A stretch of DNA of 22,655 nucleotides. Origin: a virus. The stretch is from IMG/VR virus record IMGVR_UViG_3300027671_000006, positions 1 through 22,655 of that record; one strand, written 5' to 3'. A program made the position numbers and the translations under genes. Shown one piece after another: positions 6,092 to 13,386 of the stretch (within the stretch, counting starts at the first letter, position 1; each line of letters starts with the position of its first letter). Under the pieces are notes generated by a model. The model did not search any database. It was not told the DNA's origin and saw only the letters and a program-made list of their open reading frames with translations.

Positions 6092-6429
6092 AAAACAAAG
6101 TCCCTGAACTCGGTCCGATGATTTTTGATGAATCTCGCCGGATGATAAGACGATTCCGTCGCCGCAATAACATTCAGAGAAACTCAAGTGTGAGCTATCT
6201 CAAGTATAAATATGGGCTGACGCCGGAGCAGCTTGAGAAAATGCGGTTAAATCAAAACTTTTCGTGTGCGATTTGTTTGCGGCAACTTCCGCTAGTGGTT
6301 GACCACAATCACGCGAATGGAAAAGTGCGGGCCTTGCTGTGCGTAGCCTGTAATGTTGGCCTAGGGCAGTTCCAAGATTCTGTGGTAATGCTTGAGCGGG
6401 CGCAAGAGTATATCCATAAACACCAATGA
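6088..6429 (+). CDS. Recombination endonuclease VII-type HNH nuclease (113 aa)
   Basis: The C-terminal domain is a clear endonuclease VII (beta-beta-alpha metal) nuclease: the lead-in SYLKYKYGLTPEQLEKM, then Cys60-x2-Cys63, the catalytic Asp72-His73-Asn74-His75, Arg81, and Cys85-x2-Cys88-Asn89. In phage T4 this fold resolves branched DNA such as Holliday junctions during packaging; shorter relatives are often nicking enzymes or homing-type nucleases. The N-terminal 35 residues are basic. The start overlaps the previous stop (ATGA), and its own stop overlaps the next start. Placement beside the TerS-like gene fits a DNA-packaging context. All expected metal and catalytic residues are present. 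Confidence 0.9.
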   Translation: MKNKVPELGPMIFDESRRMIRRFRRRNNIQRNSSVSYLKYKYGLTPEQLEKMRLNQNFSCAICLRQLPLVVDHNHANGKVRALLCVACNVGLGQFQDSVVMLERAQEYIHKHQ

Positions 6430-7079
6430 ATATGCCTGAAATTGATTCGATTGACCGCGAGCAAGCTTTTCTTTTGTATGCTTCTTTCTGTGGCGATCTC
6501 GCCCGCACAGCGCACGCTTTAAATGTATCCCCGGTGACGGTGCTTCGCATGGCCGACGACGAAGGCTGGAATGACAAGCTGGCGCCGATTCTCGCGCTTA
6601 AGAAGTCCAGCAAACCTGGTGACGTTGAGAGAGCTATGAATCGCGCGTATAACTTTGTCCAGGGGCATCGTATGCGTATGATTGTCAACCGCGTGATTCA
6701 GCGGCTTACCGGATTCAATGAGAAGGAGTTCGAGGATTATTTATTGACCGGAACATCCCCGCACGGTGTTAAATTCGCCAAGCTCAGCACGCGCGCGTTG
6801 GCGGACCTGGCGAGCGCGATGGAGAAGGCGCACGCTATGACCTATGCGTCCCTCAACGACACCGCGCCCGAGCGCAGCAGACGCAATGAAGCCGGCGACG
6901 ATAGCGTATCCGCCGGGCTGTTGCACGTCAAGCTTGCGGCAGCGATGTCCGAGGCTGGCGAGTCCAAGACACCGCGCGCCTTACTTTTCGACGCCCAGCT
7001 TGAGCAAGCCGCTGCGGCTGTGAAGGTTATACAGGATAGCGCGAAGCCGGCTAACCCGAACGACAACGATGACCACTAA
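6426..7079 (+). CDS. TerS-like DNA-binding protein (217 aa)
   Basis: The ATG at 6426 overlaps the nuclease stop as ATGA; a second ATG two codons later is possible. Residues about 15-48 form a helix-turn-helix-like segment (LYASFCGDLARTAHALNVSP, then VTVLRMADDEGW), followed by LKKSSKPGDVERAMNRAYNF, a layout I associate with phage terminase small subunits and related proteins. The C-terminal third is Ala-rich, helical and acidic at the end (NPNDNDDH). The terminase large subunit lies about 10 kb away, so the assignment rests on sequence character rather than adjacency. Confidence 0.55.
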   Translation: MNMPEIDSIDREQAFLLYASFCGDLARTAHALNVSPVTVLRMADDEGWNDKLAPILALKKSSKPGDVERAMNRAYNFVQGHRMRMIVNRVIQRLTGFNEKEFEDYLLTGTSPHGVKFAKLSTRALADLASAMEKAHAMTYASLNDTAPERSRRNEAGDDSVSAGLLHVKLAAAMSEAGESKTPRALLFDAQLEQAAAAVKVIQDSAKPANPNDNDDH

Positions 7080-7101
7080 TAGTTGACTAAACGGTCAACT
7101 A
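7080..7101. repeat. 8-bp inverted repeat directly after the TerS-like gene
   Basis: TAGTTGAC (7080-7087), a six-base loop, then GTCAACTA (7094-7101). It starts one base after the TAA stop. There is no T-run, so it is a poor intrinsic terminator; it may be an operator or a 3' RNA stabiliser. Confidence 0.6.
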
Positions 7102-7391
7102 CTAAGCGCAAGCGAAAACGTAGCGCGCTCCCCGGATTTTCTTTCCTTTCACGATAACGTTAGCGATAAATCCCCCGAGCGCAGGCCGCGCGCCTCACGA
7201 CCGAGGCCGGCGGACGTGGCCGAATCTACAGATAGTGCCACAACCTCCTACCCGGTATCGTTAAAGTTTCAAAACCCGCTTGGGGGGCTGCTCGGCTGTA
7301 TGTTTCGCTTAGTGCCTCCCCCTGGGGATAAAAAATTGGGATCGAGGATATTTTGTGTGCCGTAGGTTCCTCCCGGTGGGAACTATTGCGC

Positions 7392-7420
7392 TTGCACTAT
7401 ACTTGCGCCTGGAACACTGT
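7392..7420 (+). promoter_or_regulatory. Leaderless-type promoter (family member 3)
   Basis: TTGCAC (7392-7397), 17 bp ending in TGGAA, then CACTGT (7415-7420). The ATG at 7427 follows after six bases (TGAGAG). The shared geometry is what identifies it. Confidence 0.8.
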
Positions 7421-7426
7421 TGAGAG

Positions 7427-7696
7427 ATGGCTTACATGGAAAATGCGGACGCAGAGAAGCGGAAGTTTCTCCCGGCTGTTATTGTCGATTTTACCTGCGA
7501 CCGATGCAAACGAGCCGGCAAAGGGCTGTGCTCCACACTGCCGGCGCCGTCGCCGATAACCGCAGGCTACTATGACCTGACTGCCAGTTGGCGAGAATAC
7601 GCGCGCGGCAACGAGAAAACAATCTGCGACGAGTGCATGAACTCCGATGAAAAATTCAAAACCATGCTTCGATCTTCCTACGGATTTTCTGTGTAA
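7427..7696 (+). CDS. Small zinc-ribbon phage protein (89 aa)
   Basis: Two CxxC pairs, Cys24-x2-Cys27 (TCDRCKRAGKG) and Cys67-x2-Cys70 (ICDECMNSDEKF), flank a conserved-looking middle (TAGYYDLTASWREYA). This matches small phage proteins I recall in which a zinc ribbon is split by an AGYYD...W...YA segment; their role is unknown, possibly transcriptional or structural. The ATG is leaderless relative to the promoter at 7392-7420, and there is no Shine-Dalgarno sequence. The next gene has its own promoter, so this is probably a single-gene unit. Confidence 0.75.
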   Translation: MAYMENADAEKRKFLPAVIVDFTCDRCKRAGKGLCSTLPAPSPITAGYYDLTASWREYARGNEKTICDECMNSDEKFKTMLRSSYGFSV

Positions 7697-7703
7697 ATTC
7701 TGC

Positions 7704-7732
7704 TTGCCTATTTTTCTCGAATCCGGCACTGT
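7704..7732 (+). promoter_or_regulatory. Leaderless-type promoter of the protease gene (family member 4)
   Basis: TTGCCT (7704-7709), 17 bp ending in ATCCGG, then CACTGT (7727-7732). The first ATG of the gene follows after six bases (7739) and a second ATG comes directly after it. The CCGG just before the -10 is shared with the members at 15147 and 16487. Confidence 0.85.
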
Positions 7733-7738
7733 TGGTAT

Positions 7739-8530
7739 ATGATGAAAAGCGCGCTGAAGTTGGCCGCTGCGATTACAATTTTCGCGGTTGCTTCCGTTGC
7801 TTTTTGTCGTTGCGATTTCCTGCGGCCTCTGGCTGGCGTGTCGTCTGAAAACCGATACGAGCGTGCGGTCCAGCAAACGGTTCTGATCGTAACGCCATCC
7901 GGCAGCCAAGGGTCCGGCGTAGTCATCAAACGTAGTTCACCGGACGGTGAACGGTTGTTCGTCTGGACGGCGGCACACGTAACGTGCAATGCGGATACGT
8001 TCGATGTCATTAAATCTTTTCCTTCCGGCACAGCTACTTTTAAGGCGCATCTGATCGCCAGCGATACCAAATTCGATGTCGCGCTACTCCAATTGGATGC
8101 ACCGACGATTTTATTCCAATACGCGGAATTTGCACCGGAAAATTACACCGGGAGGATCGGTGACTGGATTTATCATTGCGGAAACGTTCTCGGTCAGAAC
8201 TATGTGAATCTGGTAAGCCGGGGAATAATTTCCCATGAGGGCAACATTCTGTGGGCGTTAGTCGATGTTTCAACACTGCAAGCGGAACACGGTTGCTCCG
8301 GCGGGCCGGTATATGCGGAAAGCAATCAGCAGGTAATCGGGATTTTGATTGCCGGAATCGCGCGCGGTCAATATGTCGGCTACGTTCCGGTGCGAGAAAT
8401 TTGGAAGTTTGCAAAGTCCGAAGGCGTCCGATGGGCAGTTTATGGAAACTATTGTCCGAGCGATGCAACTTTGAAAATCCTAATCGACGATCACCGGGTA
8501 GCCCCAAACCAATCAGACATACAGGAATAA
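7739..8530 (+). CDS. Secreted or membrane-anchored trypsin-like serine protease (263 aa)
   Basis: The catalytic triad is readable: His80 in FVWTAAHV, Asp113 in KFDVALLQLD, and Ser187 in HGCSGGPVY. The oxyanion motif GCSGGP and the preceding GSGVVIK strand are typical of chymotrypsin-fold (S1/HtrA-like) peptidases; no PDZ domain follows. Residues about 4-22 are hydrophobic (ALKLAAAITIFAVASVAFC), a signal peptide or membrane anchor without a clear lipobox. Phage capsid-maturation proteases usually belong to other folds, and a secretion signal argues against acting in the capsid. Processing of a periplasmic or surface protein is plausible, with virion processing as the alternative. The gene has its own leaderless-type promoter and lies just upstream of virion genes. 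Confidence 0.85.
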   Translation: MMKSALKLAAAITIFAVASVAFCRCDFLRPLAGVSSENRYERAVQQTVLIVTPSGSQGSGVVIKRSSPDGERLFVWTAAHVTCNADTFDVIKSFPSGTATFKAHLIASDTKFDVALLQLDAPTILFQYAEFAPENYTGRIGDWIYHCGNVLGQNYVNLVSRGIISHEGNILWALVDVSTLQAEHGCSGGPVYAESNQQVIGILIAGIARGQYVGYVPVREIWKFAKSEGVRWAVYGNYCPSDATLKILIDDHRVAPNQSDIQE

Positions 8531-8534
8531 TAAC

Positions 8535-8939
8535 ATGGCAATTCAACTCGGCGTAACAGCGCGCAATAACCGCCTCGATCAAGTCGAGAGCACCGCAGGA
8601 GTCAGCGCAAAACTTCAAATACGCACTGGCGCACAGCCTGCCGATTGCAGCGTTGCGAATTCCGGCACACTGTTGATTGAAATCGCGCTGCCGTCCGACT
8701 GGATGAACAGTGCATCCTTGGGGGTTAAAACGAAACTCGGCACCTGGTCCGGCAGTGCTACCGGCACTGGCACCGCTGGCCATTTCAGAATTTTCGACAC
8801 GACCGATGCAACGTGCCATGTGCAAGGCACGGTAACGTTGACTGGCTCTGGCGGCGACATGACGTTGGACAATACCAACATTCAATCGGCGCAAGTCGTC
8901 ACGGTCAACACATTCACATTAACAGACGGAAACGCATAA
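8535..8939 (+). CDS. Probable minor virion protein (134 aa)
   Basis: The sequence opens MAIQLGVTARNNRLDQVEST and continues with LQIRTGAQPADC, a signature I associate with small beta-rich structural proteins of podovirus-like phages. The remainder is Gly/Thr/Ser-rich beta structure (FRIFDTTDATCHVQGTVTLT). It has one of the few plausible Shine-Dalgarno sequences here, AGGA eight bases before the ATG. The stop is one base before the next start, consistent with co-translation in the virion module. Its exact virion location is unknown. Confidence 0.6.
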   Translation: MAIQLGVTARNNRLDQVESTAGVSAKLQIRTGAQPADCSVANSGTLLIEIALPSDWMNSASLGVKTKLGTWSGSATGTGTAGHFRIFDTTDATCHVQGTVTLTGSGGDMTLDNTNIQSAQVVTVNTFTLTDGNA

Positions 8940-8940
8940 T

Positions 8941-9477
8941 ATGAGCTTACAAACCTGGGAAGAAGTTTTAGTAACGTCGATCACTGACGGCACCGCGCTG
9001 ACAGCCAGCACAACGCCAACATCAATTTTGCCGTCGCAATCAATCCTGACGTTGCCGAGTAATTTTTTCTACGTCGGGCGCCAAATTCGGTTGCGCGCAA
9101 GCGGGAGAGTTACTACGGTTGTTACGACCCCCGGCACGTTGACATTGGATATTCGGTTTAACACGTCAGTCATTGTTGCTAACGGAGGCGCAATTCCGTT
9201 GACAACCGTTGCACAGACCAACGATACCTGGTCGTTGGAATGGTTGCTAACCTGCCGGACTGTTGGGTCTGGAACTGCGGCTACGTTAATGCACACGGGC
9301 GTTTTTCTGAGTTCCGCTGGCAACCCGATTGTGTCGATGTTACCTGCGACCGCTCCGGCAGTCGGCACCGGCTTCGACAGCACCGCTGCCCAAACTGTGA
9401 ATTTGTTTGCGACCTGGTCGTTGAACAATGCGGATTCGATTCTTTGCCATCAATATCATCTTGAGGCGACGAATTAA
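8941..9477 (+). CDS. Probable virion-associated beta-rich protein (178 aa)
   Basis: It begins MSLQTWEEVLVTSITDGTAL and contains LPSNFFYVGRQIRLRASGRV followed by TTPGTLTLDIRF, a pattern I recall from phage structural proteins encoded beside tail-fibre genes. The protein is almost all beta strand, rich in Thr, and ends in a Gly-free segment (SILCHQYHLEATN). The ATG is one base after the previous stop and no ribosome binding site is seen, so coupled translation is likely. Confidence 0.6.
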   Translation: MSLQTWEEVLVTSITDGTALTASTTPTSILPSQSILTLPSNFFYVGRQIRLRASGRVTTVVTTPGTLTLDIRFNTSVIVANGGAIPLTTVAQTNDTWSLEWLLTCRTVGSGTAATLMHTGVFLSSAGNPIVSMLPATAPAVGTGFDSTAAQTVNLFATWSLNNADSILCHQYHLEATN

Positions 9478-9490
9478 CAACGGATAGCTT

Positions 9491-9823
9491 GTGCCTGCGT
9501 CTCGTAGTCCGGGTAAATTTTTTGGCCCCCGGCAATTTCCGACGCCGGTTTTATTGCAGTTCAACGCTGGTGGTGCCAACGCGAATTCGGCGAATACGCT
9601 TGAAACAGTAACGTCATCCGGTGCTGGTGCCGTTGCGATTGCCGGAGCGACCTACGCCGTTATTATCTTCATAGCGGATACGTTATCCGCCAGCGGATCA
9701 GTTAGTGTTGCAGACACGTTGACTGTTACCCTGGCTCCGCTGACGCTGGTTGCCGGAGACCCGAAGGTAACTCGAAAATTTTTGCACCAACTTCGGATTA
9801 AGAAATATTTTCGCGGGATATAA
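9491..9823 (+). CDS. Short paralogue of the 21-residue-repeat virion protein (110 aa)
   Basis: GTG start at 9491, giving MPASRSPGKFFGPRQF. After a basic N-terminal segment, GGANANSANTLETVTSSGAG followed by AVAIAGA corresponds to the first repeat of the larger gene at 10358-11101, where the same linker reads AGANADSANILGALTLSGA. One clear repeat and a degenerate stretch are present, so this looks like a short version of the same adhesin- or fibre-like protein. The C-terminus is basic (KFLHQLRIKKYFRGI). The start is weakly supported. Confidence 0.5.
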   Translation: MPASRSPGKFFGPRQFPTPVLLQFNAGGANANSANTLETVTSSGAGAVAIAGATYAVIIFIADTLSASGSVSVADTLTVTLAPLTLVAGDPKVTRKFLHQLRIKKYFRGI

Positions 9824-9840
9824 TCCGCTTGAGAAAAAAC

Positions 9841-9846
9841 TAGAAT
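9841..9846 (+). promoter_or_regulatory. Possible -10 element (TAGAAT) for the gene at 9852
   Basis: TAGAAT lies five bases before the ATG at 9852, the same distance as in the leaderless-type promoters, but the -10 differs from the CACTRT family and no good -35 hexamer lies 16-18 bp upstream. It may be coincidental. Confidence 0.3.
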
Positions 9847-9851
9847 TTTAT

Positions 9852-10184
9852 ATGTCACAATCCGCTAACGCGCAGTCTTTCGGTATAATACCGAGAATCG
9901 ACGATATGCAGCAACGCCTCGGCTACAAGATGGCGGCGATGGTTGCTGTTGGTCTCGGCCTAGGCGGCGTTGTATGGGTGACGGATACCGCGATGCATTC
10001 CGGCGAATTCTGGTCATTTCATGCGATTTCCGATTGTGTTTTTGATACCGTGACATATAAGGCAAACACGAGCAGCGGTTCACCCGCGGGGTTAAAGCTG
10101 CTTGCGGGCGATAGGCTATTCGGGCCGATTGTTCAGCTTAAGTTGACCTCCGGCAGCGGCGAGCTTATGAAGGGGATTATATGA
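9852..10184 (+). CDS. Probable small virion protein (110 aa)
   Basis: The segment EFWSFHAISDCVFDTVTYKA, then PAGLKLLAGDRLFGPIVQLK, ending in TSGSGELMKG, matches a recurrent small phage structural protein in which a tryptophan-rich strand leads into a turn and a G-x-x-LFG-x-I strand. A hydrophobic Gly-rich stretch (MAAMVAVGLGLGGVVWV) precedes it and could be a membrane-active or core segment. There is no Shine-Dalgarno sequence; the ATG follows a possible TAGAAT element. Confidence 0.55.
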   Translation: MSQSANAQSFGIIPRIDDMQQRLGYKMAAMVAVGLGLGGVVWVTDTAMHSGEFWSFHAISDCVFDTVTYKANTSSGSPAGLKLLAGDRLFGPIVQLKLTSGSGELMKGII

Positions 10185-10348
10185 TTTGCGCCCCCGCGGC
10201 ATTTACTCGGTTTCAGCCTCCAAAAGTAATTCCACAATTTTCGGGTATTGCCTGCAAACCGCGTAGTGTATTTAAACAAGCTATTTGTTGGTGCATCCGA
10301 AGGATTCTAAACGTTTTGATTCCCGTCGGAACCTGGGCCACAAAATAA
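10181..10348 (+). CDS. Hypothetical small protein (55 aa)
   Basis: An ATG at 10181 overlaps the previous TGA as ATGA and opens a 55-codon frame ending in TAA at 10346-10348. The sequence MICAPAAFTRFQPPKVIPQF is followed by a Cys/Arg segment (QAICWCIRRILNVLIPVG). It is short but fills the otherwise unexplained gap before the repeat-protein gene. No family is recognised. Confidence 0.45.
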   Translation: MICAPAAFTRFQPPKVIPQFSGIACKPRSVFKQAICWCIRRILNVLIPVGTWATK

Positions 10349-10357
10349 GCTGATTTT

Positions 10358-11101
10358 ATGCCGGCGCAATACTCATCCGGCAGAGCACCGATAGTTATTG
10401 GTGGAATGTCGAAGCGCCGCAGGTTCGGTCGCGGATTATTTTCGTCAAGGAAATTTTTCGATGTTGCCGGCGCCAATGCGGATAGTGCGAATATCCTTGG
10501 TGCGCTGACGCTTTCCGGCGCAACGATTGTTGCAATTGTTGCAGATTCTACTCCGACGTTAGCGGCGTTAGCATTGAGTGGTGCAACGGCTGTTGCGGTT
10601 GCGGGGATTGATTCAAGCCCTCTCGCCGCTCTGACCTTATCTGGTGCTGGTGTTGTTGCGATTGCTGGCACAGAGTCAAGCACTCTCGCCAATTTAACGC
10701 TGGCAAGTGCAACGGCGGTTGCGATTGCTGGAACGGAGGTAAACACCCTCGGTGCCTTAACTTTATCTGGCCTTGGCGCTGTTGCGGTTGCCGCAACAGA
10801 TTCAAGCACTCTCGGAATATTAACCCTTTTGGGGGCGGGGGGTATCGCAATCTCCGCTTCAGCAGCAAACACATTGGCGGCTCTTACGGATGTTTCTGCC
10901 GGCATTATTTTAGTTCAATCGACGCTGAATGTAACATTGGATGCATTGGTTTTATCGGCTTCCGATTCGGAAGCGATTGTTGCAAATCTTTCTGTGTTGC
11001 TCGATGTTGCCATTCTTTTAGCCAACGGACAGGTTATTCCTTTTCAAACAAAACCCCGAACGCTGATTCCCGGCAGCGGGATTCAGTCGCTTTCCTGGTG
11101 A
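10358..11101 (+). CDS. Virion/adhesin-like protein with eight 21-residue repeats (247 aa)
   Basis: After a basic N-terminal segment (MSKRRRFGRGLFSSRKFF), units of exactly 21 residues begin at positions 46, 67, 88, 109, 130, 151, 172 and 193. The typical unit starts T-L-x-A-L-T-L-S-G-A and continues with a V-A-I-A-G strand and a short T-E-S-S turn. Such regular Leu/Val/Gly-rich units suggest a beta-solenoid or stacked beta-hairpin fibre. The C-terminus (FQTKPRTLIPGSGIQSLSW) is outside the repeats. The short gene at 9491-9823 has the same linker and one unit, so the pair is paralogous. The location among fibre genes suggests a particle-surface component. Confidence 0.7.
   Translation: MPAQYSSGRAPIVIGGMSKRRRFGRGLFSSRKFFDVAGANADSANILGALTLSGATIVAIVADSTPTLAALALSGATAVAVAGIDSSPLAALTLSGAGVVAIAGTESSTLANLTLASATAVAIAGTEVNTLGALTLSGLGAVAVAATDSSTLGILTLLGAGGIAISASAANTLAALTDVSAGIILVQSTLNVTLDALVLSASDSEAIVANLSVLLDVAILLANGQVIPFQTKPRTLIPGSGIQSLSW
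10493..10996 (+). repeat. Eight in-frame tandem units of 63 bp
   Basis: Coding repeat inside the adhesin-like gene. Each unit is 63 bp (21 codons), with the start of each following the last without insertion. DNA identity between units is imperfect, highest in the middle units. Unit number could change by recombination or slippage. Confidence 0.75.
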
Positions 11102-11109
11102 AAGCAACA

Positions 11110-11138
11110 TTGACATAGCGGGCAAAAATCAACACTAT
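11110..11138 (+). promoter_or_regulatory. Leaderless-type promoter (family member 5)
   Basis: TTGACA (11110-11115), 17 bp, CACTAT (11133-11138), then eight bases to the ATG at 11147. It shares the 16-base string AAAATCAACACTATTA with the portal promoter at 20234, defining a TCAA sub-class distinct from the CCGG sub-class. Confidence 0.88.
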
Positions 11139-11146
11139 TACTTTAT

Positions 11147-12103
11147 ATGGCAATCGACAAAAATGATCCTCGGCCTGCGGATACTGACAACAAATTGTTA
11201 CAAAAAATTCTTGAACGGCTGAAGTCCGGCATCGGGTTGACGAACAGCGCGATTGATATTGGCAAGGTTGACCAAGGAATTCCGGGGGTATCCCCGTGGC
11301 CGATCTCCGGCACTGTCGTAGTCAGTAATTTGCCGGCTACCCTCGGTCAAAAAACAATGGCGAATAGCGAATCGGTTGCTATTGCCAGCGATCAATCAAG
11401 TCTGCCGGTAACAATCGGTAATTTTCCCGCAACGCAACCTGTTTCTGTTGCCAACGGTGTTGACATTACGCAGGGTGGTTTAGCGGATGCGACCGCAAGT
11501 GCGGCAACGTTGGATGTAACTCCGACAACTGCGGCATCGAGTATTGCGATTCAGAAGGCGATCCTCAATGTGCTGTATCGCAGTAGCGTTGATACTACGC
11601 CGTTGAATGTTGTAATTGCCGCCGGGCTGAAACAAGTCAACACGAGTTTTAATCGGCCAGCGAATACGACGGCATACGCTGCAAATCAGGTTGTCAGTAA
11701 TAATACCATTGCCGGAAGTTCAAGCAATCTAACATTCACCGCAGTTGTTGCCAGCAATACCGGGGCCGCGTATATCTCTAAAGCCCGGCTTGTGTTGAAT
11801 AGTAGCGTTACCACCAATGGACAGTTTCGATTGTTTCTTTTCACCGTTAATCCTACGCCGTTGGGTGACGCTGCTCAGAATACATTATTGTATGCCGCGC
11901 GTGCTCAACGCATCGGGTGGATTGATTTTGCAGTATCCACTTCTGGCACCGGCAGCGATTGCGCGGAATCTGAGGTTGTAAGCATTAATCTTCCGTTCGT
12001 TGCAGTCGATAGCAACCTTTACGGCGTCCTTGTTGCGACCGCTGCCTACGTTCCGACATCGGCAGAGCCAATTTTCGTTGAGTTGACTATCGACCCGAAC
12101 TAA
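11147..12103 (+). CDS. Probable tail/baseplate-associated virion protein (318 aa)
   Basis: The N-terminal residues (MAIDKNDPRPADTDNKLLQK) lead into beta-rich linker segments such as ISGTVVVSNLPATLGQ and TIGNFPATQPVSVA. The C-terminal domain of about 150 residues (FNRPANTTAYAANQVVSN, later YISKARLVLNSS and FRLFLFTVNPTP) matches a domain I recognise from phage virion proteins near tail fibres; its function is not known to me. Transcription should start at the gene's own promoter with a leaderless ATG. Confidence 0.6.
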   Translation: MAIDKNDPRPADTDNKLLQKILERLKSGIGLTNSAIDIGKVDQGIPGVSPWPISGTVVVSNLPATLGQKTMANSESVAIASDQSSLPVTIGNFPATQPVSVANGVDITQGGLADATASAATLDVTPTTAASSIAIQKAILNVLYRSSVDTTPLNVVIAAGLKQVNTSFNRPANTTAYAANQVVSNNTIAGSSSNLTFTAVVASNTGAAYISKARLVLNSSVTTNGQFRLFLFTVNPTPLGDAAQNTLLYAARAQRIGWIDFAVSTSGTGSDCAESEVVSINLPFVAVDSNLYGVLVATAAYVPTSAEPIFVELTIDPN

Positions 12104-12110
12104 TTCTGCG

Positions 12111-13385
12111 ATGGGGAATTTGTTCAATAAACGTAAGCACGCGCCGTTTAACCCAACTGTCGGCGCGGGCTCCGATTTGATCTGCTGGCTGCGCGCCGAT
12201 CCGGGGTATGTTAGTGTTGATCCCGGCGATGGTGTGACCTTCCTGCGGGATAAATCACAAAAAACTCAAGGGGTATTCCAAAGCACGCTTACTCAAAGCC
12301 CAGGGCTGTCTCGACTAGATATTATAGGAAACGCGCTTAGGTTTTCTGAGGATTTAACTCAAGGAACCTACGGGACTTCGACTGCTTGGGGGCAGAATGG
12401 GATTACTACGTCAATTGACGGGACACAGACCCCGCCATACGGCCAGGCAACGAAAATTATTCCTACGGCGGCATTAGCGGCGCACAATGCTTCTCAGTTT
12501 TATGCAACTGTAGGACCGACAATTTTTGAGGCGCTCTGTGCCCCTTCCGGCCTAAGCCCGGTAACTTTAAGTTTTCTTGGCGGTCCTGAAGGAACGAAAT
12601 CGGCATCATTTAATTTGACGATCGGAACAATTGTCAGCACTGATGCCGGGATTACATCAGCGATTACCGATAAAGGCGGGGGTTGGTATCTTTGTAGCAT
12701 TACTGGAACTCGCACGGCGAAAGGCGGATCAGTCAGAGTTACTCCTGCTTTAAATCTAGTAAATTTTACCGGCGACGGAGTAAACGGTATTTTTGTTGCG
12801 GCAACTGCAATTCGTAACACCGCATGGCCGAATACTTACGTCAAAACAAGTATTCTCGGTGAACGTGCATACCCGACAATTTTTTCTCAATTTACGTTTC
12901 AGACCGATGCCGCTGTTAATAGACTGCAAGCTTTTTTGAATAGTAATTTTGTTGCTGCTCAGCCGATTACTTTTTACTTTGTTGCGAAACAAGTAACTTG
13001 GAATTTGAACGGAACGTTGTTTGATTTGGGTGCCGGAGTTAATCCGGTTGCGATTATTCAAAAAGTCGCAACTCCGAGCATAACATTGAACGCAGGACTC
13101 GACGGACCTGCGAATACCAACTGGCCGTTGGATACGTATGCGATAATTACCGGGGTAGTTAATTCCGCGTCATCGTTGTTACAGGTCAACAACGGAACAG
13201 CGGCAACGGGTAACGCAGGAACCAATGCCGCAGGTGCTTGTAGTGTCGGAATCGACACCGGATTTGCAATAGGCTTTGGACAGGTTCAATTCGGAGAATT
13301 GCTTGTTTATTCCGGCATTCACGACGAGAATCGCCGGAGTAGTATTCAACGATACCTAGCAAGGTTTTGGGGGATAGTATATTGA
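12111..13385 (+). CDS. Tail-fibre-like protein with lectin (LamG-type) fold (424 aa)
   Basis: The N-terminal segment LICWLRADPGYVSVDPGDGV followed by FLRDKSQ, and the C-terminal LLVYSGIHDENRRSSIQRYL ending in ARFWGIVY, are the opening and closing pieces of a concanavalin A/LamG-like jelly roll seen in many phage fibres. Between them (residues about 60-240) lies an inserted beta-rich region, including GGGWYLCSITGTRTAKGG, that resembles a carbohydrate-binding module. Binding of host surface glycans is the likely role, inferred from the fold. The ATG lies seven bases after the previous stop with no ribosome binding site. Confidence 0.68.
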   Translation: MGNLFNKRKHAPFNPTVGAGSDLICWLRADPGYVSVDPGDGVTFLRDKSQKTQGVFQSTLTQSPGLSRLDIIGNALRFSEDLTQGTYGTSTAWGQNGITTSIDGTQTPPYGQATKIIPTAALAAHNASQFYATVGPTIFEALCAPSGLSPVTLSFLGGPEGTKSASFNLTIGTIVSTDAGITSAITDKGGGWYLCSITGTRTAKGGSVRVTPALNLVNFTGDGVNGIFVAATAIRNTAWPNTYVKTSILGERAYPTIFSQFTFQTDAAVNRLQAFLNSNFVAAQPITFYFVAKQVTWNLNGTLFDLGAGVNPVAIIQKVATPSITLNAGLDGPANTNWPLDTYAIITGVVNSASSLLQVNNGTAATGNAGTNAAGACSVGIDTGFAIGFGQVQFGELLVYSGIHDENRRSSIQRYLARFWGIVY

Positions 13386-13386
13386 T

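Larger units (their letters stand above)
7080..7426. other. 347-bp stretch without a convincing gene
   Basis: No reading frame of credible length or composition is seen on either strand. The stretch begins with an 8-bp perfect inverted repeat and contains several CCTCC-type runs (for example near 7244 and 7315). A small hairpin with stem GTTCC/GGAAC lies near 7366-7383, and the promoter at 7392-7420 closes the interval. A 21-codon frame near 7300 (MFRLVPPPGDKK...) has no support. It could hold a small RNA or the 3' end of the nuclease-TerS transcript. Confidence 0.6.

Noticed and set aside
8040-8894. Long leftward frame opposite the protease gene
   Set aside because: The sense strand encodes a complete serine protease with an intact catalytic triad and a clear promoter; the antisense frame has no recognisable features.
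10213-10905. Long leftward frame opposite the repeat protein
   Set aside because: It is the antisense shadow of the regular 63-bp coding repeats. Its own repeat pattern is a consequence of the sense repeats, and no promoter or start context is present.
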